DNA of 64,000 bases, taken from positions 1,332,739 to 1,396,738 of the forward strand of contig NZ_ML123044.1 in the NCBI RefSeq assembly GCF_003846175.1. The letters run 5' to 3'. Source of the stretch: Streptomyces sp. ADI95-17. GTDB taxonomy: Bacteria; Actinomycetota; Actinomycetes; Streptomycetales; Streptomycetaceae. The notes under the pieces are model-generated. The model searched no databases. It had not been told where the DNA came from and saw only the letters and a list, made by a program, of their open reading frames with translations. Made by a program: the position numbers and the translations under genes. This document shows positions 20,118 through 28,296 of this stretch, piece by piece; position 1 is the stretch's first letter, and each line of letters starts with the position of its first letter.

Positions 20118-21041
20118 TCAGTCGGTCGGGGCGGTCCGGTCGGTCGCCGGTGGCCAGGGGACACCGGCCAGCAGCGGCAGGATCTGTTCCTCCTCGTGGT
20201 CGAGGTGTGCGTTCAGCTCCGTGGACATCCTGTCCAGCTCGACGCGGAAGCGCTCGGGGTCGGTGCTGCCCATGTCCGCCAGCAGGGCCACCAGCTCGCC
20301 CTGGATGCGGGCGACCGTGCGGTGTTCCTCGGCGAGCCGGGCGAAGGTGTCCGTCAGGTGCGGGTGGTACCGGGCGATGCCGGGGAACAGATGGTCGTCC
20401 TCGCTGGTGTGGTGGAACTCCAGCGACTGGCAGAACGCCAGGCAGCGCTGCCTGATCTGGAGCCCGAGGCCCGGAGGGGGCGGGGCGCCGGGGCCCCGGT
20501 GGGCGGCCCTCGCGGCGAAGTGGGCGTCCACCTCCGCCTTCACCTGGCGCAACTGGCCCCGCAGCCAGGTGTGGACCTCCATCACCTTGTCCGCGAGGGT
20601 GCTGACGTCGCGGGGCGGCTCCCAGCCCTCCGGCTCGGCGCGCTCCAGCACCACGACCGGGAGGAGCCGGGAGGTACGGGCCTGGTAGTCGGCGTAACCG
20701 GGTGCCGCCTCCACGGCGTGCGCGAACAGTGCCTCGCGCCGCGCCCCCTGAGCGGGGACCGCGAGGGCCTGGAACGTACGGGTGCCGAGCTCCACCCGGA
20801 CCACGGGGTGGGCGAGCAGGTTGTGGTACCAGGCGGGGTGGTGCGGGGCGCCGAGGCTGGATCCGATGACCAGCAGCGCGTCGCCGTGGCGTACGTAGCC
20901 GAGCGGTGTCGTGGTCTCCTTCCCCGACCTCGCGCCGGTGGTGGTCAGCAGGAGGAGGTCGCCGCCCTCGAAGGGGCCGCCGACCTTCCCGCCGTTGGCG
21001 CGGAACTCCTCGATGACGGATTCATTGAAAGGTGTGGGCAT
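20118..21041 (-). CDS. Ddn-type F420-dependent oxidoreductase fused to a hemerythrin domain
   Basis: A 307-residue two-domain protein. Residues 1-140 are a deazaflavin (F420)-dependent nitroreductase-like domain: FRANGGKVGGPFEGGDLLLL, TTTGARSGKETTTPLGY, HHPAWYHNLLAHPVVRVELG. Residues about 150-295 are a hemerythrin/HHE four-helix domain with candidate di-iron ligands H157 (VHTWLRGQL), H210/H211 and E214 (EFHHTSEDDH), H240 (EEHRTV), and H279, H282 or E283-E285 (HLDHEEEQILPLL). The fusion suggests that a di-iron O2 or NO sensor or store acts with F420H2 chemistry, which is my inference. The ATG at 21041 has GGAGA upstream. The gene may be co-transcribed with the VOC gene 11 bases downstream. 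Confidence 0.88.
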   Translation of the reverse strand: MPTPFNESVIEEFRANGGKVGGPFEGGDLLLLTTTGARSGKETTTPLGYVRHGDALLVIGSSLGAPHHPAWYHNLLAHPVVRVELGTRTFQALAVPAQGARREALFAHAVEAAPGYADYQARTSRLLPVVVLERAEPEGWEPPRDVSTLADKVMEVHTWLRGQLRQVKAEVDAHFAARAAHRGPGAPPPPGLGLQIRQRCLAFCQSLEFHHTSEDDHLFPGIARYHPHLTDTFARLAEEHRTVARIQGELVALLADMGSTDPERFRVELDRMSTELNAHLDHEEEQILPLLAGVPWPPATDRTAPTD

Positions 21042-21489
21042 GCGTCTGTGTCTCCGTGGGAACGGGTGAGCGCGATGCGCGGGCCCATGACGGTGCACGG
21101 TGCCGGGGCATGCGGAGTGGAGGAGTGCGACTGGTGGTCGCGGCTGCGTCAGATGCAGGGCGCGGAGTGTGAACTCATGACGGGCCCCTCGGTGAAGGGT
21201 GTTCGCCCGAGCACCGGCCGGCCCACTGCTCTTTGGCCGGCGTCACGCGACACCGGGTTCATTACACGCACCCCGGCGGGCGCCTGTCAACGCGCGTCCG
21301 TCCGCACTGCGGACGCTAGGACCGGCCGACGATCGGGGGGTGGGAAAAGGAGCGGGGCTGGGTGCGTGCAGCTGCAAGGCGGAGGATTGAGGCATGGCGG
21401 AGCCATGGTGATTGACGACAACGCGGCAGATGCGCGCACCCAGCCCCGCGACGCCGCCCCCGATTGCCGGCCGGTCCTAGTCTGGTGCC
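21042..21489. other. Divergent intergenic region with a long palindrome
   Basis: About 450 bases without a supported gene, between the leftward Ddn-hemerythrin gene and the rightward HAD gene. The right third is a 165-base imperfect inverted repeat (21316-21480, listed separately). The left part (21042-21315) shows no conserved motif to my eye. The rightward promoter probably uses TAGTCT (21478-21483) as its -10, leaving 6 bases to the HAD ATG, so that transcript may be leaderless. Confidence 0.5.
21316..21480. repeat. 165-base imperfect inverted repeat with CTAG ends
   Basis: The left arm runs from CTAGGACCGGCCG at 21316 inward. The right arm is its complement ending CGGCCGGTCCTAG at 21480. 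By hand the arms pair over about 44 bases: 13 at the tip, 8 in ATCGGGGG, 15 in GCGGGGCTGGGTGCG, and smaller blocks, with one 11-against-6-base internal loop. The centre holds a second small dyad, CATGGC-GGA-GCCATG (about 21393-21407). It could be a small mobile element (MITE-like), a protein-binding palindrome, or a fold-back RNA. No target-site duplication is evident. Confidence 0.7.
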
Positions 21490-22350
21490 ATGCCCATCCC
21501 ACCCGCATATGCCCTCGTCGCCACCGACCTGGACGGCACCCTGCTGCGCCGCGACGACACCGTGAGCCCCCGCACCCGCGCCGCGCTCGCCCTGGCCGCC
21601 CGCGCCGGGGCCCTGCATCTCGTGGTCACCGGGCGGCCCGTCCCCGGGATACGCGGGCTGCTCGCCGGACTGGGCTACCGGGGGCCGGCGGTGTGCGGGC
21701 AGGGGACCCAGTTGTACGACGCCGGGTCCGGGCGGCTGGTGCGGGCGCTCACCCTGGACCGGGAGGCGGCCGACACCGCGCTCGGCAAGATCGAGGCCCA
21801 GGTGGGGCCGGTCTTCGCGGCCGTGGACCAGGACGGGGCCGAGGGCCGGACCCTGATCGAGCCGGGCTATGCGATGCCCCATCCGACGCTGCCCGCCCAA
21901 CGGACCCGGTACCGGCACGAGTTGTGGGCCGAGCCCGTCGTCAAGGTGCTCGTCCGGCACCCGGAGCTGACCGACGACGCGCTGGCCGAGGCGGCCCGCG
22001 GGGCCGTCGGCGATCTCGCCACCGTCACGCTCTCCGGCCCCGGCACGGTCGAACTCCAGCCGTACGGCGTCGACAAGGGGACCGGTCTCGCACTGGCCGC
22101 CGAGTACCTCGGGGTGGCCGCGGACTCCGCGATCGCCTTCGGGGACATGCCCAACGACCTGCCGATGTTCCGCGCCGCCGGGTACGGCGTGGCCATGGCC
22201 AACGCCCACCCGGAGCTACGGGCGGCGGCGGACGAGGTGACGACGTCGAACGAGGACGACGGGGTCGCGGCGGTGCTTGAGCGGGTGTTCGGGGCCGGAC
22301 CGGGCCGCTCCGTACGGCGGCAGGCCGTTCAGAGCGACATCAGGCAGTAG
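21490..22350 (+). CDS. HAD-superfamily hydrolase, Cof/HAD-IIB type
   Basis: A 286-residue cytosolic phosphatase. The nucleophile motif VATDLDGTLLRRDD (about 10-23), motif II VVTGRPVPG (about 45), the lysine region (VVKVLVRHPE, VDKGTGLALAAEYLG) and motif IV AFGDMPNDLPMF (about 219) identify the Cof subfamily, which dephosphorylates sugar phosphates and cofactors such as FMN or PLP. The C-terminal VAMANAHPELRAAADEVT is typical. There is no ribosome binding site before the ATG, which lies 6 bases after a TAGTCT -10 box, suggesting leaderless translation. Its 3' end overlaps the convergent next gene by 22 bases. Confidence 0.92.
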   Translation: MPIPPAYALVATDLDGTLLRRDDTVSPRTRAALALAARAGALHLVVTGRPVPGIRGLLAGLGYRGPAVCGQGTQLYDAGSGRLVRALTLDREAADTALGKIEAQVGPVFAAVDQDGAEGRTLIEPGYAMPHPTLPAQRTRYRHELWAEPVVKVLVRHPELTDDALAEAARGAVGDLATVTLSGPGTVELQPYGVDKGTGLALAAEYLGVAADSAIAFGDMPNDLPMFRAAGYGVAMANAHPELRAAADEVTTSNEDDGVAAVLERVFGAGPGRSVRRQAVQSDIRQ

Positions 22351-22784
22351 AGCCGGTGCGGCTCGGGGCGGGCCCGCGCCTCCTCGGCCAGGTCCGCCAG
22401 GCGCGCGAGGAAGCCGGCCAGGTCGCCGGGCGGGCAGTCGCCGCCGAACTCCTCGATGCGCGACCAGGTTTCGGCCACCTCGGCGAACCCGCCGGGTATC
22501 TCGGCCACGAGCGCGTCGCGCAGCTCGTCGGTGAGCGTGACCAGCCAGCGGGATTCGTCGTCGGGCGAGCTGAGCAGCCGGTTGAAGCGCGGGAGCGAGG
22601 TGACGTCGTCGTACGGCGTGCCGGTGAGCATGCTCTCGGCCTGGCCCAACTGCACGTACGGGTCGATCCCCTTGACCGGGAGCAGCGGGAGGCCGGCCTC
22701 CTCGACGCCCTGGGCGAAGGCCGCCAGGGCCGCGGGGTCGTCCGGTGCGCTGAAGTAGTCGTACAGGTTTCCCATGTACCGCAT
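22329..22784 (-). CDS. Conserved actinobacterial protein of unknown function
   Basis: A 151-residue acidic soluble protein. It begins MRYMGNLYDYFSAPDDPAAL and contains LPLLPVKGIDPYVQLGQAES and PRFNRLLSSPDDESRWLVTL. I recognise the opening from Streptomyces hypothetical proteins but know no function; there is no signal peptide or membrane segment. The ATG at 22784 is chosen because AGAGGGG lies 9 bases upstream, although an ATG three codons later is possible. It overlaps the end of the convergent HAD gene by 22 bases. Confidence 0.75.
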   Translation of the reverse strand: MRYMGNLYDYFSAPDDPAALAAFAQGVEEAGLPLLPVKGIDPYVQLGQAESMLTGTPYDDVTSLPRFNRLLSSPDDESRWLVTLTDELRDALVAEIPGGFAEVAETWSRIEEFGGDCPPGDLAGFLARLADLAEEARARPEPHRLYCLMSL

Positions 22785-22816
22785 GCTCGCACGCCCCTCT
22801 GACAGCCGCTCCGGCC

Positions 22817-23410
22817 TCACGGCTCCGGCGGCACTCCGATCGCCCGCAGCACATGCGTGACCAGGGCCGCGATCTCCTCCTCGTCCTGGATCGGCTTGCG
22901 CAGGACATGGCGGTAGTACATCGGGCCGTACAGCATCTCCACGGCCAGCGGAAGATTCGCGTCCGGCGGGATCTGCCCCTGCTCCTGGGCCCGGCGCAGG
23001 CGGGCGACCGCCTCGTCGCAGCGGGGGTCGACCAGCTTGGCCCGGACGGCTTGTGCGAGTGCGTCGTCGTGGTGCATCTCGGAGAGGATCCCGGCGTACG
23101 CGGGGCCGAACGGCGGCGTGGAGATGAGCTTCACCGCGCCGCTCAGATTGGCCCGCAGATCGGCGGCGATGTCACCGGTGTCGGCGAACGGCGTCGTGCC
23201 GACCAGCGCGTCGGTGAACGCTTCGAGGATCACCGCGCCCTTCGACGGCCACCAGCGGTAGATCGTCTTCTTGCTGACGCCCGCTCTGGCCGCGATGGCC
23301 TCGATGGTGACGCGGCCGTACCCCTTCTCCGTGCACAGTGCGAGAGCGGCCTCCAGGGTCGCTCTCCGTGATCTCTCGCTGCGGCGCAGTGAACTCGGCG
23401 ATGTGATCAT
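22817..23410 (-). CDS. TetR-family transcriptional regulator
   Basis: A 197-residue repressor-type protein. The N-terminal helix-turn-helix is clear: LEAALALCTEKGYGRVTIEA, IAARAGVSKKTIYRWWPSKG (about 18-60). The C-terminal ligand domain (IAADLRANLSGAVKLIS, PPDANLPLAVEMLYGPMYYR) is the TetR_C_16-like type. The ATG at 23410 places the helix-turn-helix at the usual distance from the start. The nearest candidates for regulation are itself and the unknown protein gene downstream. A long GC-rich spacer with CGTTCCG repeats (about 23480-23560) separates it from the ABC transporter. Confidence 0.9.
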   Translation of the reverse strand: MITSPSSLRRSERSRRATLEAALALCTEKGYGRVTIEAIAARAGVSKKTIYRWWPSKGAVILEAFTDALVGTTPFADTGDIAADLRANLSGAVKLISTPPFGPAYAGILSEMHHDDALAQAVRAKLVDPRCDEAVARLRRAQEQGQIPPDANLPLAVEMLYGPMYYRHVLRKPIQDEEEIAALVTHVLRAIGVPPEP

Positions 23411-23626
23411 TCGGTGAGCATAGGCGTGTTCGAACCGGCCCTTGTTGACAGCCTGTCGCCAGAGGTCGAACAATACCCAGGCGGAAACGGAACGTGCCGT
23501 GTCGTGTCGTTCCGTCAATTCGCACCGTTCCGTGCCGTTCGTGCCGCGACGAGCCGATCGGGGGACGGCTCGCCCGGCCGACGGCGCGGGCGGGCGTTGC
23601 ACCCCGTGCACCGGGGCTTCCCCGCT

Positions 23627-24514
23627 TCAGTCGGTGATGTCCTTCGTGGTGAACCGGGCCCAGGCCGCCGAGCCGAACACCGCCGCGTACAGGCCCTGAA
23701 GCCCCAGGTTCTTCACCACTTCGTCCCAGTAGACGGGGGCGCGCAGCAGGTCCGCGTACGACATCCAGTAGTGCGGGAAGAGATACGGGTGCATCGCGCT
23801 CAACTGCGGGATGCCGTCCACGATCTGTACGGTGATCAGCAGCCCGACGGTCGCCGCCATGGCCGCGATGCCGCTGCCGGTGAGGGTCGAGACGAACAGG
23901 CCGATCGCCGCGAACCCGGTCAGCGACGCCGCGACGACCACCGCGATCAGCCCGGCCCGCAGCAGCCCCTCGCCGAAGCCGATCCGCGTTCCGGAGATGG
24001 TGGTGACCTCACCGGCCGGGAAGAGCAGCAGACCCACGACGAGCGCGGACAGCGCCACGACCAGGGTCGCCACCAGACAGAACAGCAGCACCGAGGCGTA
24101 CTTCGTCAGCAGCAGCCTGGTCCGTCCGGCCGGGGCGACCAGCAGATAGCGCAGGGTGCCCGCGTTCGCCTCGCCGGCGACGGAATCGCCCGCGACGACA
24201 CCGACGGCCATCGGCAGGAAGACCGGGAGCGTCACCGCGAGGGCGGCGAAGACCAGGAAGAGTCCGTTGTTGGTGACCTGGGAGAGGAACGCCGGGCCTC
24301 CCCCGCCGCCGCCCGGTCCGGGCGAGGAGCCGTCGCCCGTCTCGATCCGCACCGCGATGCCGATGAGTACGGGCACGGCGGCCAGCACGCCGAGCAGCGC
24401 GAGGGTGCGCCAGCGGCGCAGCATGGTGGTCAGTTCGGAGCGGAGGATCCCGAAGGTCCACAGCGGGCTCGTCGCCCTTCCCGCCCCGGCGACTGCGGCT
24501 TCAGCCTGCGACAT
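23627..24514 (-). CDS. ABC-2 type transporter permease
   Basis: A 295-residue membrane protein with six predicted helices, the first at ALLGVLAAVPVLIGIAV, and the ABC-2 core LPMAVGVVAGDSVAGEANAG, TLRYLLVAPAGRTRLLLTKY, the hallmark of bacterial permeases of the NosY/GldF type. A Gly-rich loop (SSPGPGGGGGG) lies between helices 1 and 2. The ATG at 24514 lies inside the last codons of the ATPase gene (14-base overlap), so the pair is translationally coupled and forms an export or remodelling ABC transporter. Substrate unknown; the downstream order fits a lipid or peptide exporter or self-resistance pump. Confidence 0.9.
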   Translation of the reverse strand: MSQAEAAVAGAGRATSPLWTFGILRSELTTMLRRWRTLALLGVLAAVPVLIGIAVRIETGDGSSPGPGGGGGGPAFLSQVTNNGLFLVFAALAVTLPVFLPMAVGVVAGDSVAGEANAGTLRYLLVAPAGRTRLLLTKYASVLLFCLVATLVVALSALVVGLLLFPAGEVTTISGTRIGFGEGLLRAGLIAVVVAASLTGFAAIGLFVSTLTGSGIAAMAATVGLLITVQIVDGIPQLSAMHPYLFPHYWMSYADLLRAPVYWDEVVKNLGLQGLYAAVFGSAAWARFTTKDITD

Positions 24515-25490
24515 CGAAACCCTCTCCGGTGAGTGCGACAAAGGCGTCCTCCAGCGAGGCACGTTCGACGCCGAAGGACCTCAGGCGTACGCCGGCGTGC
24601 ACCAGCGCCGCGCTGAGGTCGGCGAGTTCGACGTCGCCGGGCGGGGCCTCGGCGCTCACCCGGTCGCCGTCGGCCGTGATTCCGGTGACGCCCAGTTCCT
24701 TGAGGACCCGGGCGGCGTCGCCGGGGTCGGGGGTGGTGACGGCCAGCCGGCCGCGGGCGCCCGCCGCCAGTTCCGCGACCGGGCCCTGGACGATCAGCCG
24801 GCCCCCGGCCATCACCGCGGCGTGCGTGCAGACCTGCTCGATCTCGTCGAGGAGGTGCGAGGAGAGGAAGACGGTGGTGCCGTCCGCCGCCAGTTCCCTG
24901 ACCAGGGTGCGGATCTCCCGCATGCCCTGCGGGTCCAGGCCGTTGGTCGGTTCGTCGAGTACGAGCAGCCGGCGCGGCTGGAGCAGGGCGGCGGCGAGAC
25001 CGAGGCGCTGCTTCATGCCCAGCGAGTACGCCCTGGCCTTCTTGCCGGCCGCCGCGGCCAGCCCGACCCGGTCCAGCGCCTGCCCCACCCGGGCCCGGCG
25101 GGTGCGCGGATCGGCGGTCGGGTCGGCGGAGTCGTACCGCAGCAGATTGTCCCGGCCGCTCAGGAACCCGTACAGCGCGGGGCCCTCGATCAGCGCGCCG
25201 ACCTGCGGGAGCACGGTGCGGGCGGCGGCCGGCACGGGGTGGCCCAGGAGTCGGGCGGTGCCGGACGTCGGATCGATCAGGCCCATCAGCATCCGGATGG
25301 TGGTGGTCTTGCCCGAGCCGTTGGGGCCGAGGAAGCCGAAGATGCTGCCGCCGGGGACGCTGAGGTCGAGGCCGTCGACGGCGAGCTGGCCGCCGCGGTA
25401 CCGCTTGGTGAGGCCCCGTGTCTCGATCACGGCCCCGGGCTCGGGTTCGGTGACCGCCCGCGGCCCGGTCACGGTCCCGGACTCTGTCAT
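24501..25490 (-). CDS. ABC transporter ATP-binding protein
   Basis: A 329-residue ATPase partnered with the adjacent permease. Walker A GPNGSGKTTT (about 55-64), Q-loop in VLPQVGALIEGPALYG, signature YSLGMKQRLGLAAALL, Walker B LLVLDEPTNGLDPQG and the switch histidine in FLSSHLLDEIEQVC are all present. The C-terminal 100 residues form the extension common to CcmA/NatA-like ATPases. The start at 25490 has GGGGAG upstream. It is the first gene of a two-gene operon, 130 bases downstream of the LolA-like gene. Confidence 0.95.
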   Translation of the reverse strand: MTESGTVTGPRAVTEPEPGAVIETRGLTKRYRGGQLAVDGLDLSVPGGSIFGFLGPNGSGKTTTIRMLMGLIDPTSGTARLLGHPVPAAARTVLPQVGALIEGPALYGFLSGRDNLLRYDSADPTADPRTRRARVGQALDRVGLAAAAGKKARAYSLGMKQRLGLAAALLQPRRLLVLDEPTNGLDPQGMREIRTLVRELAADGTTVFLSSHLLDEIEQVCTHAAVMAGGRLIVQGPVAELAAGARGRLAVTTPDPGDAARVLKELGVTGITADGDRVSAEAPPGDVELADLSAALVHAGVRLRSFGVERASLEDAFVALTGEGFDVAG

Positions 25491-25620
25491 GCGTACTCCC
25501 CATGGGTCGGACAGGGCCCGTCCGGCGGACCGGGGCCGGGCCCGTCGGCGGACCGCCCCGCCGTACGGAGCGTACGGCGGGGCGGCTCGGCGGTGCGGGA
25601 AAGCGCGGCGCGCCCCGGTG

Positions 25621-26913
25621 TCAGGAGGCGCTGTTCGCCGCCTTGACCAGCGCGTCCTTCGTTACCGCGCCGACGTACACCTTGCCGTCGTCCGTCATCA
25701 GAGCATTGACCACACGGGTCTTGAAGACCGTGCCCGAGCCGAACTTTCCGGTGACCTTGTCGCCCAGTGCGTCCAGGAACTGCTGGGCCTCGGCCGGGAC
25801 GTCACCCGACGCCTTCGACGGGATTCCGGTGCCGCCCGGGGTGGTGATCTCGGCGATCGTGCTCCAGCCCTCGCCGATGATCTTCGTGTTCCCGGCGCCC
25901 TTCCCGCCGGCGCCCAGCTGCGCGGCGTCGGCGCCCGGGATCAGGTCGCCGAGGCCCTTGCCGGCCTTGTGCTCCGCCTTCGCGTCGTCGGCCTCGGTCA
26001 CCTCGGTGCCCTTGGGCGGGGTGAACGTGAACGAGGAGGCGTCCGGCTTCGAGAAGTCGACCTTGGTGAACCCGGCGTCGACGATGGCCTTGCCGCCGCT
26101 GCTCGGGAGCATCGTGAACTTCAGCGGCACACCGTTCGCCGCGTCGACCGCGATCGTGACCGAACCGATCGTGGAGCCGCTCTGCTTCGGCTTGACGACC
26201 AGCTTGTACGCGTCGCGTCCGGCGACCTGCGCGGTGCCGTCGACCGTCACCGACGTGGTGGGGCCGGCGGCCTTCAGCACCTGCTCGGCGAGTGCCTTCG
26301 GGGTGGTGGGCACGCCCTCGGGAACGGGGTGCCCGGACTTCTTCCCGGCGTCCCGGCCCGCGTCCCGGCCGGCGTCCTTGCCCGCCCGGTCCTCGGTGGC
26401 GTGGTACGCCTGGTCGGACTTGCTGTCGTACGCCCAGACCTGGTCGCCGTTGTGGATCAGGCTGTACTCGGACGTGTCGTCGAGGATCGAGACGCGCTGC
26501 TTGTCGGGGCCGTCGGCGGCCACCCGGAGGGTGTGGGTGCCGGACGCCAGCTCCGTCATCCGCTCCTGCGGGTCGGCGCTGGAGCCGCCCTTGCCGCCCG
26601 CGCCGCCCGGGGCGAAGGATTCGGCCAGGCCGCCGAGCGACGGGATGCCGAGGTCCGTGCTGATCTTCACCATGCCGGAGAGCTGCTCGGTGTCCGAGGC
26701 GGCGATCTTCTCGATGAGTTTCTGTGCGCTGATCTTCGGCAGATCGGGGTCGCCGCTGCTCGCGAGCGCCGGGACGAGCCCGATCGTCGCGGCCGCCACA
26801 CCCGCCACCGCGACCGGGACGATGTAGCGCGCCGCCTTGCGGCGGCCGGCGGCGGGGCCCCTGGTCCCGCCGTTGGTCCCGCCGTTGGTCTCTGCGCTGT
26901 CGTTCGGTGCCAT
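25621..26913 (-). CDS. Membrane-anchored LolA/RseB-like envelope protein
   Basis: A 430-residue protein with a cytoplasmic Gly/Thr/Asn-rich tail (1-25), a single membrane segment or signal anchor (about 30-50, IVPVAVAGVAAATIGLVPAL), and an extracytoplasmic part starting LPKISAQKLIEKIAASDTEQ. LQ-type beta strands (VKISTDLGI, HTLRVAADGPDKQRVSI, SEYSLIHNGDQVWAYDSKSD) recall the LolA/MucB fold that binds acyl chains. The middle contains GRDAGRDAGK from a 12-base tandem repeat. The ATG at 26913 follows GGAGG. In Streptomyces such proteins often accompany ABC transporters, as here, and may sense or carry lipids; this is inference. Confidence 0.8.
   Translation of the reverse strand: MAPNDSAETNGGTNGGTRGPAAGRRKAARYIVPVAVAGVAAATIGLVPALASSGDPDLPKISAQKLIEKIAASDTEQLSGMVKISTDLGIPSLGGLAESFAPGGAGGKGGSSADPQERMTELASGTHTLRVAADGPDKQRVSILDDTSEYSLIHNGDQVWAYDSKSDQAYHATEDRAGKDAGRDAGRDAGKKSGHPVPEGVPTTPKALAEQVLKAAGPTTSVTVDGTAQVAGRDAYKLVVKPKQSGSTIGSVTIAVDAANGVPLKFTMLPSSGGKAIVDAGFTKVDFSKPDASSFTFTPPKGTEVTEADDAKAEHKAGKGLGDLIPGADAAQLGAGGKGAGNTKIIGEGWSTIAEITTPGGTGIPSKASGDVPAEAQQFLDALGDKVTGKFGSGTVFKTRVVNALMTDDGKVYVGAVTKDALVKAANSAS
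26347..26382 (-). repeat. Three 12-base tandem repeats in the LolA-like gene
   Basis: Units 26347-26358, 26359-26370 and 26371-26382 follow the pattern GGCGTCCCGGCC and encode the DAGR/DAGK run. A second 12-base repeat (GTTGGTCCCGCC type, about 26863-26890) encodes TNGG near the N-terminus. Confidence 0.75.
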
Positions 26914-26983
26914 CTGTGCCCTACCTCCGTGGTCGGCGGCTTCCGTCCGGTTGCACTCGTCCACTCCGTGCCGCCATTCTCAC

Positions 26984-27026
26984 CCGGTTTGGTCAGGAGT
27001 GGTTGTTCTCCATCTGACCAAACCGG
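26984..27026. promoter_or_regulatory. 13-bp perfect inverted repeat upstream of the LolA-like gene
   Basis: CCGGTTTGGTCAG (26984-26996) and its exact complement (27014-27026) are separated by 17 bases. It lies 104 bases after the polyprenyl synthase stop and 71 bases before the LolA-like start, both on the minus strand. It could be an operator or a terminator. The AT-containing arms and long loop look more like a regulator site than the GC-rich short-loop terminators elsewhere in the window. Confidence 0.55.
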
Positions 27027-27129
27027 TGGCTCGGAAGCGTCAGCCCCCGGGAGCAACTCCGCGTACCTCTTCGGTATGACACCGCGGGACGGGCCCTACC
27101 CCGTTCGTCAGGGGTGGCCACTACGGGGC

Positions 27130-28140
27130 TCAGCCCGCGCGGTGCACCACCGCATCGCACAGCTCGCGCAGCGCGGACTTGGCGTAGCCCTCGGGCAGCG
27201 GTGTCAGCGTGGCGCGCGCCTCCTCCGCGTAGCGGACGGTGTCCCGCCTGGCCTGCTCCAGCGCCGGGTGGGCGCGCAGCCTGCGCAGCGCCTCGGCGTG
27301 CCGGGCGTCGTCGCTGAGGTCGCCGTCGAGCAGTTCGACGAGCTCCAGGTCGTCCGGCTTCCCGTCGGCCAGCGCCTGCGCCCGCAGGTGGAGCACGGGG
27401 AGTGTCGGGATGCCCTCGCGCAGGTCGGTGCCCGGGGTCTTGCCGGACTCGTGGGAGTCGGAGGCGATGTCGAGCACGTCGTCGGCAAGCTGGAAGGCGA
27501 CGCCGAGCCGCTCCCCGTACTGGGTGAGGATGTCGACCGCGGACTCGTCGGCGCCGGCCATCATCGCGCCGAAGCGGCAGGCCACCGCGACCAGCGAGCC
27601 GGTCTTGCCGCGCAGCACCTCCAGGTAGTGCTCGACCGGGTCGACGCCCTCGCCCGGTCCTGCGGTCTCCAGGATCTGGCCGGTGACCAGGCGCTCGAAC
27701 GCCTCCGCCTGGATGCGTACGGCCTCCGGGCCGAGGTCGGCCAGTATGCGCGAGGCACGGGAGAAGACGAAGTCACCGGTCAGCACGGCCACCGAGTTGC
27801 CCCAGCGCGCGTTGGCGCTGGGCACGCTGCGGCGCACGTCCGCCTCGTCCATCACGTCGTCGTGGTAGAGCGTCGCGAGATGCGTCAGCTCGACGACGAC
27901 GGCCGCGGGCACGACGCCCGGCGCGTCCCGGTCGCCGAACTGGGCGGCCAGCATCGCCAACAGCGGCCGGAATCGCTTGCCCCCGGCGCGTACGAGATGC
28001 TGCGCGGCCTCCGTGATGAAGGGCACGCTGCTCTTGGTCGCATCGAGCAGCCCGGACTCGACAGCAGCCAACCCGGCCTGGACATCGGCCTCAAATGCCT
28101 GGTCCCGCGCGCTCAGCCCGAATGGCTCGACGACGGTCAC
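27130..28140 (-). CDS. Long-chain polyprenyl diphosphate synthase
   Basis: A 336-residue all-helical prenyl transferase that condenses isopentenyl diphosphate onto allylic primers. The first aspartate-rich motif is HDDVMD (about 93-98), with ELTHLATLYHDDVMDEADVR; the second is FQLADDVLDI (about 217-226). GGKRFRP near residue 54 binds isopentenyl diphosphate. Bulky residues are not found at the fourth and fifth positions before the first motif (ATLY), and the length fits hepta- to nonaprenyl synthases, so I infer the menaquinone side chain as product. This fits the nearby complex I operon. The GTG at 28140 follows GGAG. It is divergent from the POT transporter. Confidence 0.92.
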   Translation of the reverse strand: MTVVEPFGLSARDQAFEADVQAGLAAVESGLLDATKSSVPFITEAAQHLVRAGGKRFRPLLAMLAAQFGDRDAPGVVPAAVVVELTHLATLYHDDVMDEADVRRSVPSANARWGNSVAVLTGDFVFSRASRILADLGPEAVRIQAEAFERLVTGQILETAGPGEGVDPVEHYLEVLRGKTGSLVAVACRFGAMMAGADESAVDILTQYGERLGVAFQLADDVLDIASDSHESGKTPGTDLREGIPTLPVLHLRAQALADGKPDDLELVELLDGDLSDDARHAEALRRLRAHPALEQARRDTVRYAEEARATLTPLPEGYAKSALRELCDAVVHRAG

Positions 28141-28296
28141 GAGGGGATCTCCTGTCTGCTGACGATCACACGGAATGTCGATGTGTCGCTGTCATCACTC
28201 AAGTCAGCGTATCCGGTCCCCTTTGGATCACCGTGGGCGCCTTCCCGCCACCGCCGGTATGTTCGGGATCAGCTCATACGATCAGGAGTTATCCCT

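Noticed and set aside
23445..23474. TTGACA with AACAAT 18 bases later, plus strand
   Set aside because: Points away from the TetR gene into a region with no plus-strand gene. Probably chance or part of an operator.
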